Shown here piece after piece: positions 37,631-46,739 of a stretch of DNA of 64,000 nt (its first letter is position 1; each line of letters opens with the position of its first letter). The DNA is from an uncultured Paracoccaceae bacterium (GTDB lineage: Bacteria > Pseudomonadota > Alphaproteobacteria > Rhodobacterales > Rhodobacteraceae). A program made the translations under genes and the position numbers. The stretch is from positions 62,001-126,000 of the forward strand of contig CALDUK010000006.1 in assembly GCA_937924905.1 (NCBI GenBank), given 5' to 3'. Below the pieces are notes generated by a model, which ran no database searches, was not told where the DNA came from, and saw only the letters and a program-made list of their open reading frames with translations.

Positions 37631-37658
37631 GGCGCCCCTGATGTATAACAGAGGCGCC
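37631..37658 (-). terminator. Hairpin between bufA and bufB (probable attenuator)
   Basis: GGCGCCCCTG (37631-37640) pairs with CAGAGGCGCC (37649-37658), one mismatch, eight-base loop. Read on the minus strand it is followed by GTTTTC, a partial T-tract. It lies 16 bases after the bufA stop. Such a site would let most transcripts end after the precursor gene and a minority reach bufBC-doxX. Confidence 0.6.
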
Positions 37659-37674
37659 GCAAAAGTAGGGGGAT

Positions 37675-37980
37675 TTATGCAGGCAGATCGCGCTCGAGAG
37701 CTTCCAGCGAACCCTGACGTGCAGTGCCGTCAGCCATTTCAGGCAGCTCGATGTCTGCGCATGTGCCAGCGTCAACCAGCGTCCAGGCGTTGCCCTGATA
37801 GTCAACGGTCGAAGAACCGGCACATGTGGTGCCTGGGCCAGCGGCGCAGTCGTTCTTGCCTGCCAGCGAAACGCCGAAGCACTTCTCTTTGGCTTGTGCG
37901 AAAGCAGGAACAGTCATCGTGGCGGTCAGAGCAGCAGCAACGGCGCCAGCAACAGCGAGGTTTGTTTTCATGTTCGACAT
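37675..37980 (-). CDS. bufA: Bufferin-type RiPP precursor (BufA1/HvfA, DUF2282)
   Basis: A 101-residue exported precursor. Residues 1-28 form a signal peptide ending in VPAFA. The mature part carries four cysteines (34, 45, 53, 74) in the DUF2282 pattern [18 protein letters not shown] and DAGTC, closely like Caulobacter BufA1. Known bufferins are modified by the MNIO pair and sequester copper in the periplasm. I start at ATG 37980, behind AAGGAC; a second ATG at 37971 is possible. The acidic C-terminal tail (EALERDLPA) is presumably the enzyme-recognition end. Confidence 0.92.
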   Translation of the reverse strand: MSNMKTNLAVAGAVAAALTATMTVPAFAQAKEKCFGVSLAGKNDCAAGPGTTCAGSSTVDYQGNAWTLVDAGTCADIELPEMADGTARQGSLEALERDLPA

Positions 37981-38169
37981 TTGAAGGGTCCTTGTCATTT
38001 AGAACAGTTGGTTTTTCTTGGCCGATATGAGCGGCACGGGCAGACCATGCATCGGTTCTGCCATAACATGCCACTCACAGGTCTGTGTGCTGACGGTGGT
38101 GTTAAAACTTGAAACAATTGCAGCTGTCGCGTTGACAAAACCCTTTGAAAATGGGGTCTTGCCGCGCCT
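37981..38169. promoter_or_regulatory. Presumed promoter region of the bufferin operon
   Basis: These 189 bases between the thrS stop and bufA must hold the bufA promoter, since thrS ends just upstream on the same strand. Caulobacter bufferin operons are driven by an ECF sigma factor (SigF), but I could not identify a confident -35/-10 pair by eye. Confidence 0.35.
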
Positions 38170-40146
38170 TTACCGCAAATCGGGCGGCAGCGTTTCTTTG
38201 CCTAGTTCAGCCAGAACATCGTCCAGGCCAACGGTCCGCGTCTGTTTTTCGCCGAGGCGGCGAAGCGAAACAGTGCGTTCTTCGACCTCTCGATTCCCGA
38301 TCGCCAGTATAACCGGCACTTTGCCGACCGAGTGTTCGCGGACCTTGTAGTTGATCTTTTCATTTCGCGTGTCCGCTTCAGCGCGCACGCCCACGGCTTT
38401 CAGCAGATCGACAACTTCGGTGACATAGTCATCCGCATCCGATGTGATCGACGCGACAACCACCTGACGCGGCGCCAGCCAGAACGGAAGTTTGCCTGAA
38501 TGTTCTTCGATCAGAATGCCGATAAAGCGTTCGAATGACCCCAGACAGGCCCGGTGCAACATAAAGGGACGGTGCTTTTCGCCATCTGCACCAACATAAG
38601 TTGCATCCAGCCGTTCGGGCAAATTCGGGTCGACCTGAAAGGTGCCACATTGCCAGACGCGCCCAATCGCGTCGGTCAGATAGAAATCCAGCTTTGGGCC
38701 ATAAAAGGCCCCGTCGCCGGGTTCCAAGGTATAGTCGCGCCCGACGGCTTTGATCGCGTTTTCCAAAGCGCCTTCGACATAGTCCCAGCTTTCTTCGGAG
38801 CCAACGCGTTTTTCAGGCCGTGTCGCAAAGCGGATTTCAAAGTCGGGAAAGCCAAGTTCTTTATAGATGTCGGCCAGAAAATCGATGAAGCGCGCGCATT
38901 CTTCCTGAATTTGATCTTCGGTACAGAAAATATGCGCATCATCCTGCGTAAAGCCGCGCACCCGCATGATCCCATGCAGCGCGCCCGACGGCTCGAAACG
39001 TGCGCATGATCCAAACTCGGCCATGCGCAGCGGCAGGTCGCGATAAGATTTCAGACCCTGATTGAACACCTGTACATGGCAAGGGCAGTTCATTGGCTTC
39101 AGCGCATTGATGCGGGTCTGGTCCTTGTTTTTGGACGAGGCATCGTCGTTTTCACCGTCACGGCTTTCGTCGACTTCGACGATGAACATGTGGTGCTGGT
39201 ACTTTTCCCAATGCCCCGACGCTTCCCAAAGCTTGCGGTCCACGACTTGCGGCGTGTTCACTTCGCTATAGCCACCTGCGCGCTGTTTGCGGCGCATATA
39301 GTCTTGTAACTGGGTGTAGATGGTCCAGCCGTTCGCGTGCCAGAACACCTGACCCGGCGCCTCTTCCTGCATATGGAAAAGGTCCATCTCGCGGCCCAAG
39401 CGGCGATGGTCGCGCTTTTCAGCTTCTTCCAGAAAGGTCAGGTGGGCTTTCAGTTCGTCGCGGTTGCGGAACCCGATGCCGGTGATGCGTTGCAGGTTCT
39501 TGGACGTATCGCCAAACCAATGGCTGCCCGAAACGCCCATCAGTTTGAAAGCGTCTGCCGGCAGTTGCCCGGTGTGCTGCAGATGTGGGCCACGGCAAAG
39601 GTCTTGCCAGTCGCCGTGCCAATACATGCGCAGATCAGCACCGTCGGGGATGCGGTCGACCAAGTCTACTTTATACGGCTCGTCGCTATCGAGGTAAAAC
39701 TGACGGGCCCGGTCACGGTCCCAGATCTCGGTCCGAACTGCGTCGCGCGCGTTGATGATTTCTTTCATCTTCGCCTCGATCTGGCCAAGGTCTTCGGGCG
39801 TAAACGGTTCGTCCCGGTCAAAGTCGTAAAACCAACCGTGGTCGGTCACGGGGCCGATGGTGACTTTCACCTCTGGCCAAATGGCCTGCACCGCGCGCGC
39901 CATGACATGGGCAAAGTCGTGCCGGATCAATTCCAACGCCTGCGCGTCGTCCTTCATTGTATGAATGGCGACTGTCGCGTCCGCTTGAATCGGCCAGGCC
40001 ATATCCCAGTGTTCACCGTCTACGGTCGCACTGATCGCTTTTTTGGCCAACGAGGTTGATATATCGGCCGCGACATCCGCAGGTGTCACACCAGCGTCGA
40101 AACGCCGTGCATTGCCGTCAGGAAAAGTAAGGGAAATCTGGGCCAT
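38170..40146 (-). CDS. thrS: Threonyl-tRNA synthetase
   Basis: A 658-residue class II synthetase. Domains: TGS ([18 protein letters not shown]), editing domain with [16 protein letters not shown] and the CRGPHL zinc site, catalytic core with [15 protein letters not shown] (zinc cysteine) and [15 protein letters not shown], then the anticodon domain. The common form has glycine in NCPGH; here it is cysteine. An acidic insert (about [20 protein letters not shown]) precedes KPMNCP and accounts for the extra length. ATG 40146 follows GAGGAGA. Confidence 0.98.
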   Translation of the reverse strand: MAQISLTFPDGNARRFDAGVTPADVAADISTSLAKKAISATVDGEHWDMAWPIQADATVAIHTMKDDAQALELIRHDFAHVMARAVQAIWPEVKVTIGPVTDHGWFYDFDRDEPFTPEDLGQIEAKMKEIINARDAVRTEIWDRDRARQFYLDSDEPYKVDLVDRIPDGADLRMYWHGDWQDLCRGPHLQHTGQLPADAFKLMGVSGSHWFGDTSKNLQRITGIGFRNRDELKAHLTFLEEAEKRDHRRLGREMDLFHMQEEAPGQVFWHANGWTIYTQLQDYMRRKQRAGGYSEVNTPQVVDRKLWEASGHWEKYQHHMFIVEVDESRDGENDDASSKNKDQTRINALKPMNCPCHVQVFNQGLKSYRDLPLRMAEFGSCARFEPSGALHGIMRVRGFTQDDAHIFCTEDQIQEECARFIDFLADIYKELGFPDFEIRFATRPEKRVGSEESWDYVEGALENAIKAVGRDYTLEPGDGAFYGPKLDFYLTDAIGRVWQCGTFQVDPNLPERLDATYVGADGEKHRPFMLHRACLGSFERFIGILIEEHSGKLPFWLAPRQVVVASITSDADDYVTEVVDLLKAVGVRAEADTRNEKINYKVREHSVGKVPVILAIGNREVEERTVSLRRLGEKQTRTVGLDDVLAELGKETLPPDLR

Positions 40147-40270
40147 CAGCCGGTCTCCTCGTCAGTTTGGCGCCCACGGAACGCCCGGTTGCGGGTTTAC
40201 GCGCCAGCCATGCGTCAACTTACAAAGCCTGTCAACGGAGTTTTGGTTTAAACCCAATAGTTTAAGTGGC

Positions 40271-40286
40271 GTGTACCAAAGTACAC
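40271..40286. repeat. Small palindrome upstream of thrS
   Basis: GTGTAC and GTACAC are separated by CAAA (GTGTACCAAAGTACAC) in the 223-base divergent region between thrS and the 71-residue gene. It could be an operator or a leader hairpin of either gene. Confidence 0.3.
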
Positions 40287-40308
40287 CATTAAAAACAGCG
40301 CGTTACGC

Positions 40309-40337
40309 TTGACATTTGTTTGGCTGATTGCATGTTA
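40309..40337 (+). promoter_or_regulatory. Candidate sigma-70 promoter
   Basis: A perfect TTGACA at 40309-40314 is followed after 17 bases by ATGTTA, a fair -10, 33 bases before the ATG of the 71-residue gene. Confidence 0.4.
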
Positions 40338-40369
40338 GTCAAAACAAATCAAAGCTGCGAGACCGGGCT

Positions 40370-40585
40370 ATGACCAAGTACAATGACAAGTTCAATATTG
40401 ATCTGGGCGAGATGGATTTGATCGAAGACGCATTGCGCGGACAGATCAAAACGCTTTCCAGCGCTGCGGTGGAACGCGCGTGCGAAGACAGTGCGGCGAA
40501 GCTGCGGACTGTGAAAGAATTGCTGGGGCGTTTGCACAATCAAAAGGTGTTCTACCGCCCAAAGCAGGGCTATCTGGGCGGCTAA
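40370..40585 (+). CDS. Small conserved-looking protein of unknown function
   Basis: A 71-residue, probably helical protein (FNIDLGEMDLIEDALRGQIK, ERACEDSAAKLRTVKELLGR) that ends in a GYLGG tail. ATG 40370 has a weak GAGACCGG upstream and a good promoter candidate. No membrane segment or known domain. The regular heptad-like leucines suggest a coiled coil. An alpha/beta hydrolase follows 68 bases downstream. Confidence 0.7.
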   Translation: MTKYNDKFNIDLGEMDLIEDALRGQIKTLSSAAVERACEDSAAKLRTVKELLGRLHNQKVFYRPKQGYLGG

Positions 40586-40653
40586 CGCGCAAAGGATTTG
40601 CGCCTGCGCGTCAGTTGTTTAGCTTGGGTCAACACAGCCCAGGAGGCGACAGC

Positions 40654-41391
40654 ATGGCCCGGCAAAACAAAGCCGACATTCGGCATCTGGCCTATGACAA
40701 GACCGATGGTCGGGGGCCGGGCGTCGTGTTCCTGGGTGGGTTCAATTCCAACAAAAACGGCAACAAGGCGCTGTTTCTAGAAAGCTGGGCCAAATCGACC
40801 GGCCGGGCGTTTCTGCGATTTGACTATTCCGGGCATGGCGAAAGCGGTGGTGCGTTTGAAGACGGTTCGATTGGCGACTGGGCCAAGGATGCAGGCGCAA
40901 TCATTCGTGCGCTGACGGATGGTCAGCAAGTGTTGGTGGGCTCGTCCATGGGTGGCTGGATCGCGCTTTTGCTGGCCAAACGGATGCCCGAACGTGTCGC
41001 AGGATTGGTTACCATCGCGGCTGCGGTGGATTTTACGGAAGACAAATATTGGACCAGCTTCACAAAAGCCCAGCGTCAAACGTTGGAACGCGAAGGTCGG
41101 ATTGAAATATCAAGCGCCTATGATGACGGCCCCTATATCATCACCAAACACCTGATTGACGAAGGCCGGTCCAATCTTGTTCTGACCTCGCCCTTGGCGC
41201 TGCCGATGCCAGCGCGCTTTTTGCACGGCACAGCGGATGAAGCGGTTACAGTCGATACAGCGTTTCGGTTGCTAGAACATGCTGAAGGCCAAGACATGAC
41301 CCTGCTATTGGCCAAAGATGCGGATCACCGGTTTTCAACACCAGCCTGTCTGAAAATGATCACCGACGCCGTCGAAGACATCTTGCGTTAG
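40654..41391 (+). CDS. Alpha/beta hydrolase (ABHD10/BAAT-like serine esterase)
   Basis: A 245-residue cytoplasmic serine hydrolase. The nucleophile elbow is GSSMGGW (GxSxG), preceded by FLGGFNSNKNG, which would form the oxyanion region; the acid is in HGTADEAV and the histidine in KDADHRFS. Such proteins act as carboxylesterases or thioesterases; the substrate is unknown. ATG 40654 follows AGGAGGCGA. It converges with pccR, with 19 bases between stops. Confidence 0.9.
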   Translation: MARQNKADIRHLAYDKTDGRGPGVVFLGGFNSNKNGNKALFLESWAKSTGRAFLRFDYSGHGESGGAFEDGSIGDWAKDAGAIIRALTDGQQVLVGSSMGGWIALLLAKRMPERVAGLVTIAAAVDFTEDKYWTSFTKAQRQTLEREGRIEISSAYDDGPYIITKHLIDEGRSNLVLTSPLALPMPARFLHGTADEAVTVDTAFRLLEHAEGQDMTLLLAKDADHRFSTPACLKMITDAVEDILR

Positions 41392-41410
41392 GCTTTGCCT
41401 GTCGCCCGGT

Positions 41411-42808
41411 TCATCCGGCAATCTCATAGGGCAGGACACCGAGTTTGTTATGAGACACGGTCAGCTTGCTTTCCAATGGCGGGATAGATCTTTGGTGGCA
41501 ATCGCGCCTTTCGCAAATCCGGCAGGATATTCCGATAGGTTCAAAGCCCGTGTGTTCTTTCAAATCCAGCCCATCCGAATAGACGATATCGGCGGCGTGG
41601 CTGATCTCGCAGCCAAGTGCGATGGCGAACCGGCGAACAGGGGCCCGGAACGCCGCACCGTGGACCGGGACCGAAATTTCGCGGGCAAGGCACAAATAAC
41701 GCACGCCGTCAGGCGTTTCGGCCAATTGGCGCAAGAAGCGTCCTGGCGTTTCAAATGCACGGTGAACATTCCACAAGGGGCAGGCTCCGCCATAGCGGGC
41801 GAATTGCAAATGCGTTGCTGAATGGCGTTTGGTGATCGTTCCGGCCTGATCGACACGGACGAAAAAGAAAGGCACACCCTTGGCGCCCGGGCGTTGTAGT
41901 GTGGAAAGCCGGTGTGCGACTTGTTCAAGCGAGGCCCCGAACGCGCGCGATAGAAGCTCGAGGTCATGGCGTTTGGTGCGGGCGGCGTCCAAAAAGCGAG
42001 TATAGGGCATTTGCGCAGCGCCTGCGAAGTAATTGGCCAACCCGATGCGGGCGATGGCGCGTGCGCTGTCGCTTTGAAATCGCGCCAGATCCAGCGTTGC
42101 GCCGATCAAATCGTGCTGTGTCATCAATGCGATCTGGTGCAAAGCCTGGAACCTGCGCGTTTCAACGCTTGCCAACGGCGAAAGCCAAAGCGTTCGCGTG
42201 GCTTCATCAAATTGCCGAACGGCCTGATCCGGGCTGCCGGTCTGGACTGTGACATCAAGGGTTTCAAAGGCGTGGGCGATGGCTTGATCAACGCTTGTAT
42301 CGGTGGTCAGGCGTTCGGCGGCGCGGTCAACGGCGTCTATATAATTGTCGCAATAATGGAAGAAATCGCGCACTTCGTCCCAAGGTGACGCGCCGGGGCG
42401 CACGCCATCCTGCCCCAAGGCTTCGTCCAGCGACGCCATGCGTTCATTGGCTTGCCGATAGGCTTGGTGCAGGGACAAAAAGGCCTTGGCAAAAGCGGGC
42501 GCGTTCGTCGCCAAAAGCCGTAAGTCGGCTTGAGGAACGGTGTCGGTGAAAACGGGGTCGGCCAACGCCTCGCGTAGATCAGACGCGATGCGTTCGCCTT
42601 CGCCCATCGCCAATTCGTTGACGTCAAAGTCAAATTCCTGAACCAGCGCCAGTATAACGGCTGAGGAAACCGGGCGATGATTGTTTTCCATCTGGTTCAG
42701 ATAGGGAAGCGATACGCCAAGGCGCTGGGCGAATGCTTTTTGCGTAAGGTTTCGTCTTAGACGTGTCTCGCGCAGCTTTGCGCCTGCATAGAGTTTTTGC
42801 GTTGCCAT
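41411..42808 (-). CDS. pccR: Short-chain fatty-acyl-CoA regulator PccR (ScfR family)
   Basis: A 465-residue XRE-type regulator. An HTH (KLRETRLRRNLTQKAFAQRL, then VSLPYLNQMENNHRPVS) occupies residues about 10-60, followed by an effector domain of the RamB/ScfR type and the C-terminal cysteine cluster SCRICERRDCHQR. In Rhodobacter sphaeroides PccR activates propionyl-CoA carboxylase genes. Here the gene lies near pccB, separated by an MFS gene. TTTGC repeats stand 29-46 bases before its ATG, suggesting self-regulation. ATG 42808; the frame opens at 42853. Confidence 0.92.
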   Translation of the reverse strand: MATQKLYAGAKLRETRLRRNLTQKAFAQRLGVSLPYLNQMENNHRPVSSAVILALVQEFDFDVNELAMGEGERIASDLREALADPVFTDTVPQADLRLLATNAPAFAKAFLSLHQAYRQANERMASLDEALGQDGVRPGASPWDEVRDFFHYCDNYIDAVDRAAERLTTDTSVDQAIAHAFETLDVTVQTGSPDQAVRQFDEATRTLWLSPLASVETRRFQALHQIALMTQHDLIGATLDLARFQSDSARAIARIGLANYFAGAAQMPYTRFLDAARTKRHDLELLSRAFGASLEQVAHRLSTLQRPGAKGVPFFFVRVDQAGTITKRHSATHLQFARYGGACPLWNVHRAFETPGRFLRQLAETPDGVRYLCLAREISVPVHGAAFRAPVRRFAIALGCEISHAADIVYSDGLDLKEHTGFEPIGISCRICERRDCHQRSIPPLESKLTVSHNKLGVLPYEIAG

Positions 42809-42825
42809 GGTGGCCTCGTGAATAC

Positions 42826-42854
42826 TTGCAAATAAATTGCAGCAAACCTGCAAA
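42826..42854 (-). promoter_or_regulatory. Candidate PccR operator in front of pccR
   Basis: On the minus strand the region reads TTTGCAGGTTTGCTGC (42854 to 42839): two TTTGC elements with a three-base gap. A further TTTGCAAG lies just downstream. The same TTTGC-N3-TTTGC unit occurs before pccB. Confidence 0.6.
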
Positions 42855-42856
42855 TA

Positions 42857-44095
42857 TCACAAGTCCGAGGGCGGGCTTTCGGCATGGCGCAGCTGTGTTT
42901 CGCGCCACATCACATACAGGATCGCGCCAAGCGCCATGACCAGACAGCAGGTCATAATGACCAAAAGTATCAAACTGCCGCCGCCACCTTGGATGACCGC
43001 GCCCGCGAATGCCGAAAGCGCTGCGCCCCCGCCGATCATAATTGCACTGCCCAGCCCGCTTGCCGTGCCAGCCAGATGCGGACGCACCGACAGCATCCCG
43101 GCGCTGGCATTTGGGATCACCATGCCGTTGCCCAGCCCGACGAAAGTACAAAACCCAAAGAACAGGATCGCCGAGCTGTTGCCAAGCGCGGCCAGCGCCG
43201 TGGCCAGCAAAAGGCCAAGTGAGCCGACGATCGCGCCTGTGCGGATCATCCAGTTGATACCGAAGCGAACTGAAAACCGCCCGGACAGATAGTTGCCGGC
43301 AGCATATCCAACAGCGGGCGCGCCAAAACAGACGCCGGCCCAAAACGACGACAAATTGAATTCGTTGACCGCCACATAGGGCCCGCCGCCCAGAAACGCG
43401 AAGAATGCGCCCGAGGCAAAGGCAGACGCCAGAACGTACCCCCAGAACCGGCGCGAGGTCAGCAACTGCGGATAGTCTTTGACCTGTTGCGCAAAGCTGA
43501 CCCCGCCGCCGACACCGGTTTCGCCCTGATCAGCCCAGCACAACCACAAGACCGCCAGACCGCCCGCCACCAGGAACCAGAATACAGATTTCCAGCCAAA
43601 GACTTCGTCCAATGCGCCTCCGATCATTGGCGCCACCATGGGCACAAGGGCCATACCCATTGTCACGTAGCCAATCATCGACGCGGCTTCATTCTGCGGG
43701 ACCATATCGCGCACAATAGCGCGGCTAAGGACCAGACCAACGGCCACCGCGCTTTGCAGCATACGAAAGAGCAAAAAGACCTCGACCGTGGGGGCTATAA
43801 TGCATCCCAGCGTTGCCGCGACAAAGATGCTTTGGCAGATCAACGTAACCTTGCGCCGCCCGTATCTGTCGCTGATCGGGCCGATGATCAGTTGCAGGAT
43901 GGCCGTTGTCGCCAGATAGGCCGACACCGACAGCTGCATCACATCGTACCGCGTGTTGAAATACTCGGTCATATGGGGAAGGGCAGGGAGAAACGCGCTC
44001 ATGCTCATGGCGCCCAAGCCGGCCATAAGAACAAGTGTCAGTATATGCGGAGGTGTCGTGCGGTCGAGAAACCGGACGACGATCTTTTCAGTCAT
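42857..44095 (-). CDS. MFS drug-resistance transporter, Bcr/CflA family
   Basis: A 412-residue membrane protein with twelve predicted helices. The Bcr/CflA family is shown by FLPALPHMTEYFNT, QLIIGPISDRYGRRKV (motif A) and SRAIVRDMVPQNEAASM. It would export drugs or small metabolites by proton antiport. The gene sits upstream of pccR on the same strand (48-base gap) and diverges from pccB, so the PccR sites at 44154-44201 may also act on it. Confidence 0.93.
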   Translation of the reverse strand: MTEKIVVRFLDRTTPPHILTLVLMAGLGAMSMSAFLPALPHMTEYFNTRYDVMQLSVSAYLATTAILQLIIGPISDRYGRRKVTLICQSIFVAATLGCIIAPTVEVFLLFRMLQSAVAVGLVLSRAIVRDMVPQNEAASMIGYVTMGMALVPMVAPMIGGALDEVFGWKSVFWFLVAGGLAVLWLCWADQGETGVGGGVSFAQQVKDYPQLLTSRRFWGYVLASAFASGAFFAFLGGGPYVAVNEFNLSSFWAGVCFGAPAVGYAAGNYLSGRFSVRFGINWMIRTGAIVGSLGLLLATALAALGNSSAILFFGFCTFVGLGNGMVIPNASAGMLSVRPHLAGTASGLGSAIMIGGGAALSAFAGAVIQGGGGSLILLVIMTCCLVMALGAILYVMWRETQLRHAESPPSDL

Positions 44096-44153
44096 GGCTT
44101 AATGTTAGCAGTGGTTGGCTGTCTGTCCATTCAATTAGAAGTGCCGGATCGGA

Positions 44154-44201
44154 TTTGCGGATTTGCAAAAATTAGATTTAGCGCTTCGCAAAATTTGCAA
44201 A
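44154..44201 (+). promoter_or_regulatory. Tandem candidate PccR operators upstream of pccB
   Basis: Two paired sites: TTTGCGGATTTGCAAA (44154-44169) and TTCGCAAAATTTGCAAA (44185-44201). Each contains a perfect TTTGCAAA, the half-site I recall for Rhodobacter sphaeroides PccR. The ends lie 71 bases before the pccB start, between divergent pccB and the MFS gene. Confidence 0.75.
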
Positions 44202-44271
44202 TTGCCAATGTTCTGCTTCCCCGCCGCATTGCAGAACTGTAGCCTGCGCAAAAGCAGACGGGAGAATGCCC

Positions 44272-45804
44272 ATGTCCGGTATTATGGCCGAACTTGAAAA
44301 GCGCCGCGCTGCCGCCCGGATGGGCGGTGGCGAAAAACGCGTTGCCGCGCAACATGCAAAAGGCAAGCTGACCGCGCGGGAACGGATTGAATTGCTGCTG
44401 GACGAAGGCTCGTTCGAGGAATTTGATATGTTCGTCAAGCATCGGACAACCGATTTTGGCATGGAGGCCCAGCGCCCCGAAGGCGATGGGGTGGTCACCG
44501 GTTGGGGCACGATCAATGGCCGAAGGGTCTATGTGTTCAGCCAGGATTTCACAGTGTTTGGCGGGTCACTGTCTGAAACGCATGCGCAGAAGATTTGCAA
44601 GGTCATGGATATGGCGATGCAAAATGGCGCGCCGGTGATTGGATTGAACGATTCAGGTGGCGCGCGCATCCAGGAAGGTGTCGCCTCGCTTGCCGGTTAT
44701 GCCGAAGTGTTTCAGCGCAATATCCTGGCCTCGGGCGTAGTTCCGCAGATCAGCGTTATTATGGGGCCTTGCGCGGGGGGGGCTGTTTATTCGCCCGCGA
44801 TCACCGACTTTATTTTCATGGTGAAAGACAGCAGCTACATGTTTGTCACAGGCCCCGACGTCGTGAAAACGGTGACCAACGAGGTCGTCACCGCCGAAGA
44901 ACTGGGTGGGGCGTCGACCCATACCAAGAAAAGCTCGGTCGCGGATGGCGCGTTTGAAAACGACGTCGAAACGCTGGCCGAAGTGCGCCGGCTGGTTGAT
45001 TTTCTACCGCTCAACAATCGCGACAAAGCACCTGTGCGCCCGTTTTTCGACGAAGCTTCACGCGCCGATCATAGTCTTGACACATTGGTCCCGAAAAATC
45101 CGAACCAGCCGTATGACATGAAGGAGTTGATCCTGAAGGTCGCGGATGAAGGGGATTTTTATGAACTGCAAGAAGACTTCGCCGCAAACATCATTACCGG
45201 ATTCATCCGCGTCGAAGGTCAAACCGTCGGCGTCGTTGCCAACCAACCGATGGTTCTGGCAGGCGTTCTGGACATCGATTCAAGCCGAAAAGCTGCCCGT
45301 TTCGTCCGGTTCTGCGACGCCTTTGAGATCCCTATACTGACCTTTGTGGATGTGCCCGGGTTTCTGCCGGGAACGTCACAGGAATATGGCGGCGTGATCA
45401 AGCACGGGGCAAAACTGCTGTTTGCCTATGGCGAAGCAACCGTGCCCAAGGTCACCGTTATCACGCGAAAAGCGTATGGTGGCGCTTATGATGTGATGGC
45501 GTCCAAACATCTGAGGGGCGATTTCAACTATGCTTGGCCCACAGCGCAGATCGCGGTCATGGGGGCGAAAGGGGCGGTTGAGATCCTGTATCGGTCGGAA
45601 CTGGATGACCCCGAAAAGATTGCCGCGCGCACCGAAGAATATGAAACAAACTTTGCCAATCCGTTTCGCGCAGCCGAGCGTGGGTTCATCGACGAAGTGA
45701 TCCTGCCGCATTCGACGCGCAAACGTGTGGCCCGCGCATTTGCGTCGCTTCGAACCAAAAACCAAACGAATCCGTGGAAAAAGCACGACAACATTCCTTT
45801 GTGA
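44272..45804 (+). CDS. pccB: Propionyl-CoA carboxylase, beta (carboxyltransferase) subunit
   Basis: A 510-residue carboxyltransferase that moves CO2 from biotin on PccA to propionyl-CoA, giving methylmalonyl-CoA. The crotonase-fold halves are clear: [44 protein letters not shown] in the N-half, and [35 protein letters not shown] in the C-half. I chose ATG 44272 because GGGAG is seven bases upstream; ATG 44266 is too close to that site. PccR sites lie upstream. Confidence 0.97.
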   Translation: MSGIMAELEKRRAAARMGGGEKRVAAQHAKGKLTARERIELLLDEGSFEEFDMFVKHRTTDFGMEAQRPEGDGVVTGWGTINGRRVYVFSQDFTVFGGSLSETHAQKICKVMDMAMQNGAPVIGLNDSGGARIQEGVASLAGYAEVFQRNILASGVVPQISVIMGPCAGGAVYSPAITDFIFMVKDSSYMFVTGPDVVKTVTNEVVTAEELGGASTHTKKSSVADGAFENDVETLAEVRRLVDFLPLNNRDKAPVRPFFDEASRADHSLDTLVPKNPNQPYDMKELILKVADEGDFYELQEDFAANIITGFIRVEGQTVGVVANQPMVLAGVLDIDSSRKAARFVRFCDAFEIPILTFVDVPGFLPGTSQEYGGVIKHGAKLLFAYGEATVPKVTVITRKAYGGAYDVMASKHLRGDFNYAWPTAQIAVMGAKGAVEILYRSELDDPEKIAARTEEYETNFANPFRAAERGFIDEVILPHSTRKRVARAFASLRTKNQTNPWKKHDNIPL

Positions 45805-45963
45805 ACGGACCCTGACGTGCTGCTTTCTTGCCACAGACCCTTGAATATTTGCGCTTTCACCTTTGGGGCTGGAAACAGTCGCGGGAAATGCGTTAATCAG
45901 CATTTAACCGCCGTCGCCTCTATGTTCGTACTGGACACGGGTTTGCGGTTGGTTAGTGTCATG

Positions 45964-45984
45964 CCGTACGTGTTTCACGTGCGG
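45964..45984. promoter_or_regulatory. Palindrome before the small lipoprotein gene
   Basis: CCGTACGTG and CACGTGCGG pair with one mismatch around TTT, 57 bases before the ATG at 46041. It may be an operator or a terminator of pccB, whose stop lies 160 bases upstream. Confidence 0.35.
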
Positions 45985-46040
45985 GACTTTTGGAAAGGCC
46001 GAGCAGACAATACGGCCTCGACGGATCGAAGGAGACAGTC

Positions 46041-46166
46041 ATGTCGAATACCCTCAAAGCCCTCCTGGCCCTTGGCCTCTTCACAGTTCTCGCTGCCTGC
46101 GCTCAGCAGGAAGAGCCCATGGAAGAGCCCATGGTCATGGAAGAAGAAGTTATGGAGAAGTTCTGA
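46041..46166 (+). CDS. Very small lipoprotein, acidic, methionine/glutamate-rich
   Basis: A 41-residue open frame with an excellent AAGGAGA ribosome-binding site. The N-terminus MSNTLKALLALGLFTVLAAC is a lipoprotein signal with lipobox LAAC (Cys20), leaving a mature peptide of 22 residues containing EEPMEEPMVMEEEVMEKF. A similar entericidin-like layout occurs in many bacteria. The Glu/Met-rich tail could bind metal (inference). A strong hairpin follows. No family name is assigned. Confidence 0.75.
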   Translation: MSNTLKALLALGLFTVLAACAQQEEPMEEPMVMEEEVMEKF

Positions 46167-46180
46167 TTCAGAACCTCTTC

Positions 46181-46205
46181 GGTCGGGGCTTTCAAAGTCC
46201 CGACC
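46181..46205 (+). terminator. Hairpin after the small lipoprotein gene
   Basis: GGTCGGG (46181-46187) and CCCGACC (46199-46205) form the base of a stem that continues through CTTT/AAAG. It begins 14 bases after the stop at 46166. No T-tract; likely a terminator or 3' stabiliser. Confidence 0.55.
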
Positions 46206-46226
46206 ACACCCATGCATAGGGGCACT

Positions 46227-46334
46227 GTGCAAAAACTCTCTCAAATCATTGCAATCGTTTTCATCTTGGTGGCATCCGCATGCGCCGAGAAAGAAGATAT
46301 CGTGCTGGTTGTTCCGCGCAGCGCTGACGGCTGA
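46227..46334 (+). CDS. Very small putative lipoprotein
   Basis: A 35-residue open frame starting at GTG 46227 with AGGGG just upstream. The sequence begins (M)QKLSQIIAIVFILVASAC, a lipoprotein signal with lipobox VASAC (Cys19), followed by a 16-residue mature peptide. It sits between the first small lipoprotein and the 119-residue gene on the same strand. The lipobox and ribosome-binding site support it, but the length makes it uncertain. Confidence 0.5.
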   Translation: MQKLSQIIAIVFILVASACAEKEDIVLVVPRSADG

Positions 46335-46379
46335 TCGCCGGGCATTTCAGAGAACGCCCACCATCCGGAAGGACGCACC

Positions 46380-46739
46380 ATGCTAAAGCATCGTGGCTTT
46401 CCGGGGCGGTTTCCCGGAACGGATTTTCAATTCACCATTCGTCGGGCAAACCCGCGCGGCGTGACCAAACTTGTGGCGCGCGAACGTTTTGCGGACCGCA
46501 AGAAAAAGGATCGTGATGCAGATGCGGCCTTTGTTGCCTGTCTTTGGCAGCATTTCGGCGACGCGCCTTTCGAACGCGGTAATCTGGATGCGGGCCGTTT
46601 GTCGTGGCTTTTCGGTCGCGAGGTGGTGCCTGCCGAAGACCCGTTTGATCCTGAAAGCTATGACGCGCTGATGAAACTGGATGAAAATCTTGCGCGCGCG
46701 ACCTTCCCGGATGCCTTTGACGGGACGTGGGTGGCATGA
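46380..46739 (+). CDS. Protein of unknown function in the pcc locus
   Basis: A 119-residue soluble, basic N-terminus protein (MLKHRGFPGRFPGTDFQFTI, then RKKKDRDADAAFVACLWQHF). ATG 46380 follows GGAAGGA. I recognise no domain. Position between pccB and pccA on the same strand suggests a link with propionate metabolism, but the two terminator-like hairpins around it argue against simple operon membership. Confidence 0.72.
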   Translation: MLKHRGFPGRFPGTDFQFTIRRANPRGVTKLVARERFADRKKKDRDADAAFVACLWQHFGDAPFERGNLDAGRLSWLFGREVVPAEDPFDPESYDALMKLDENLARATFPDAFDGTWVA

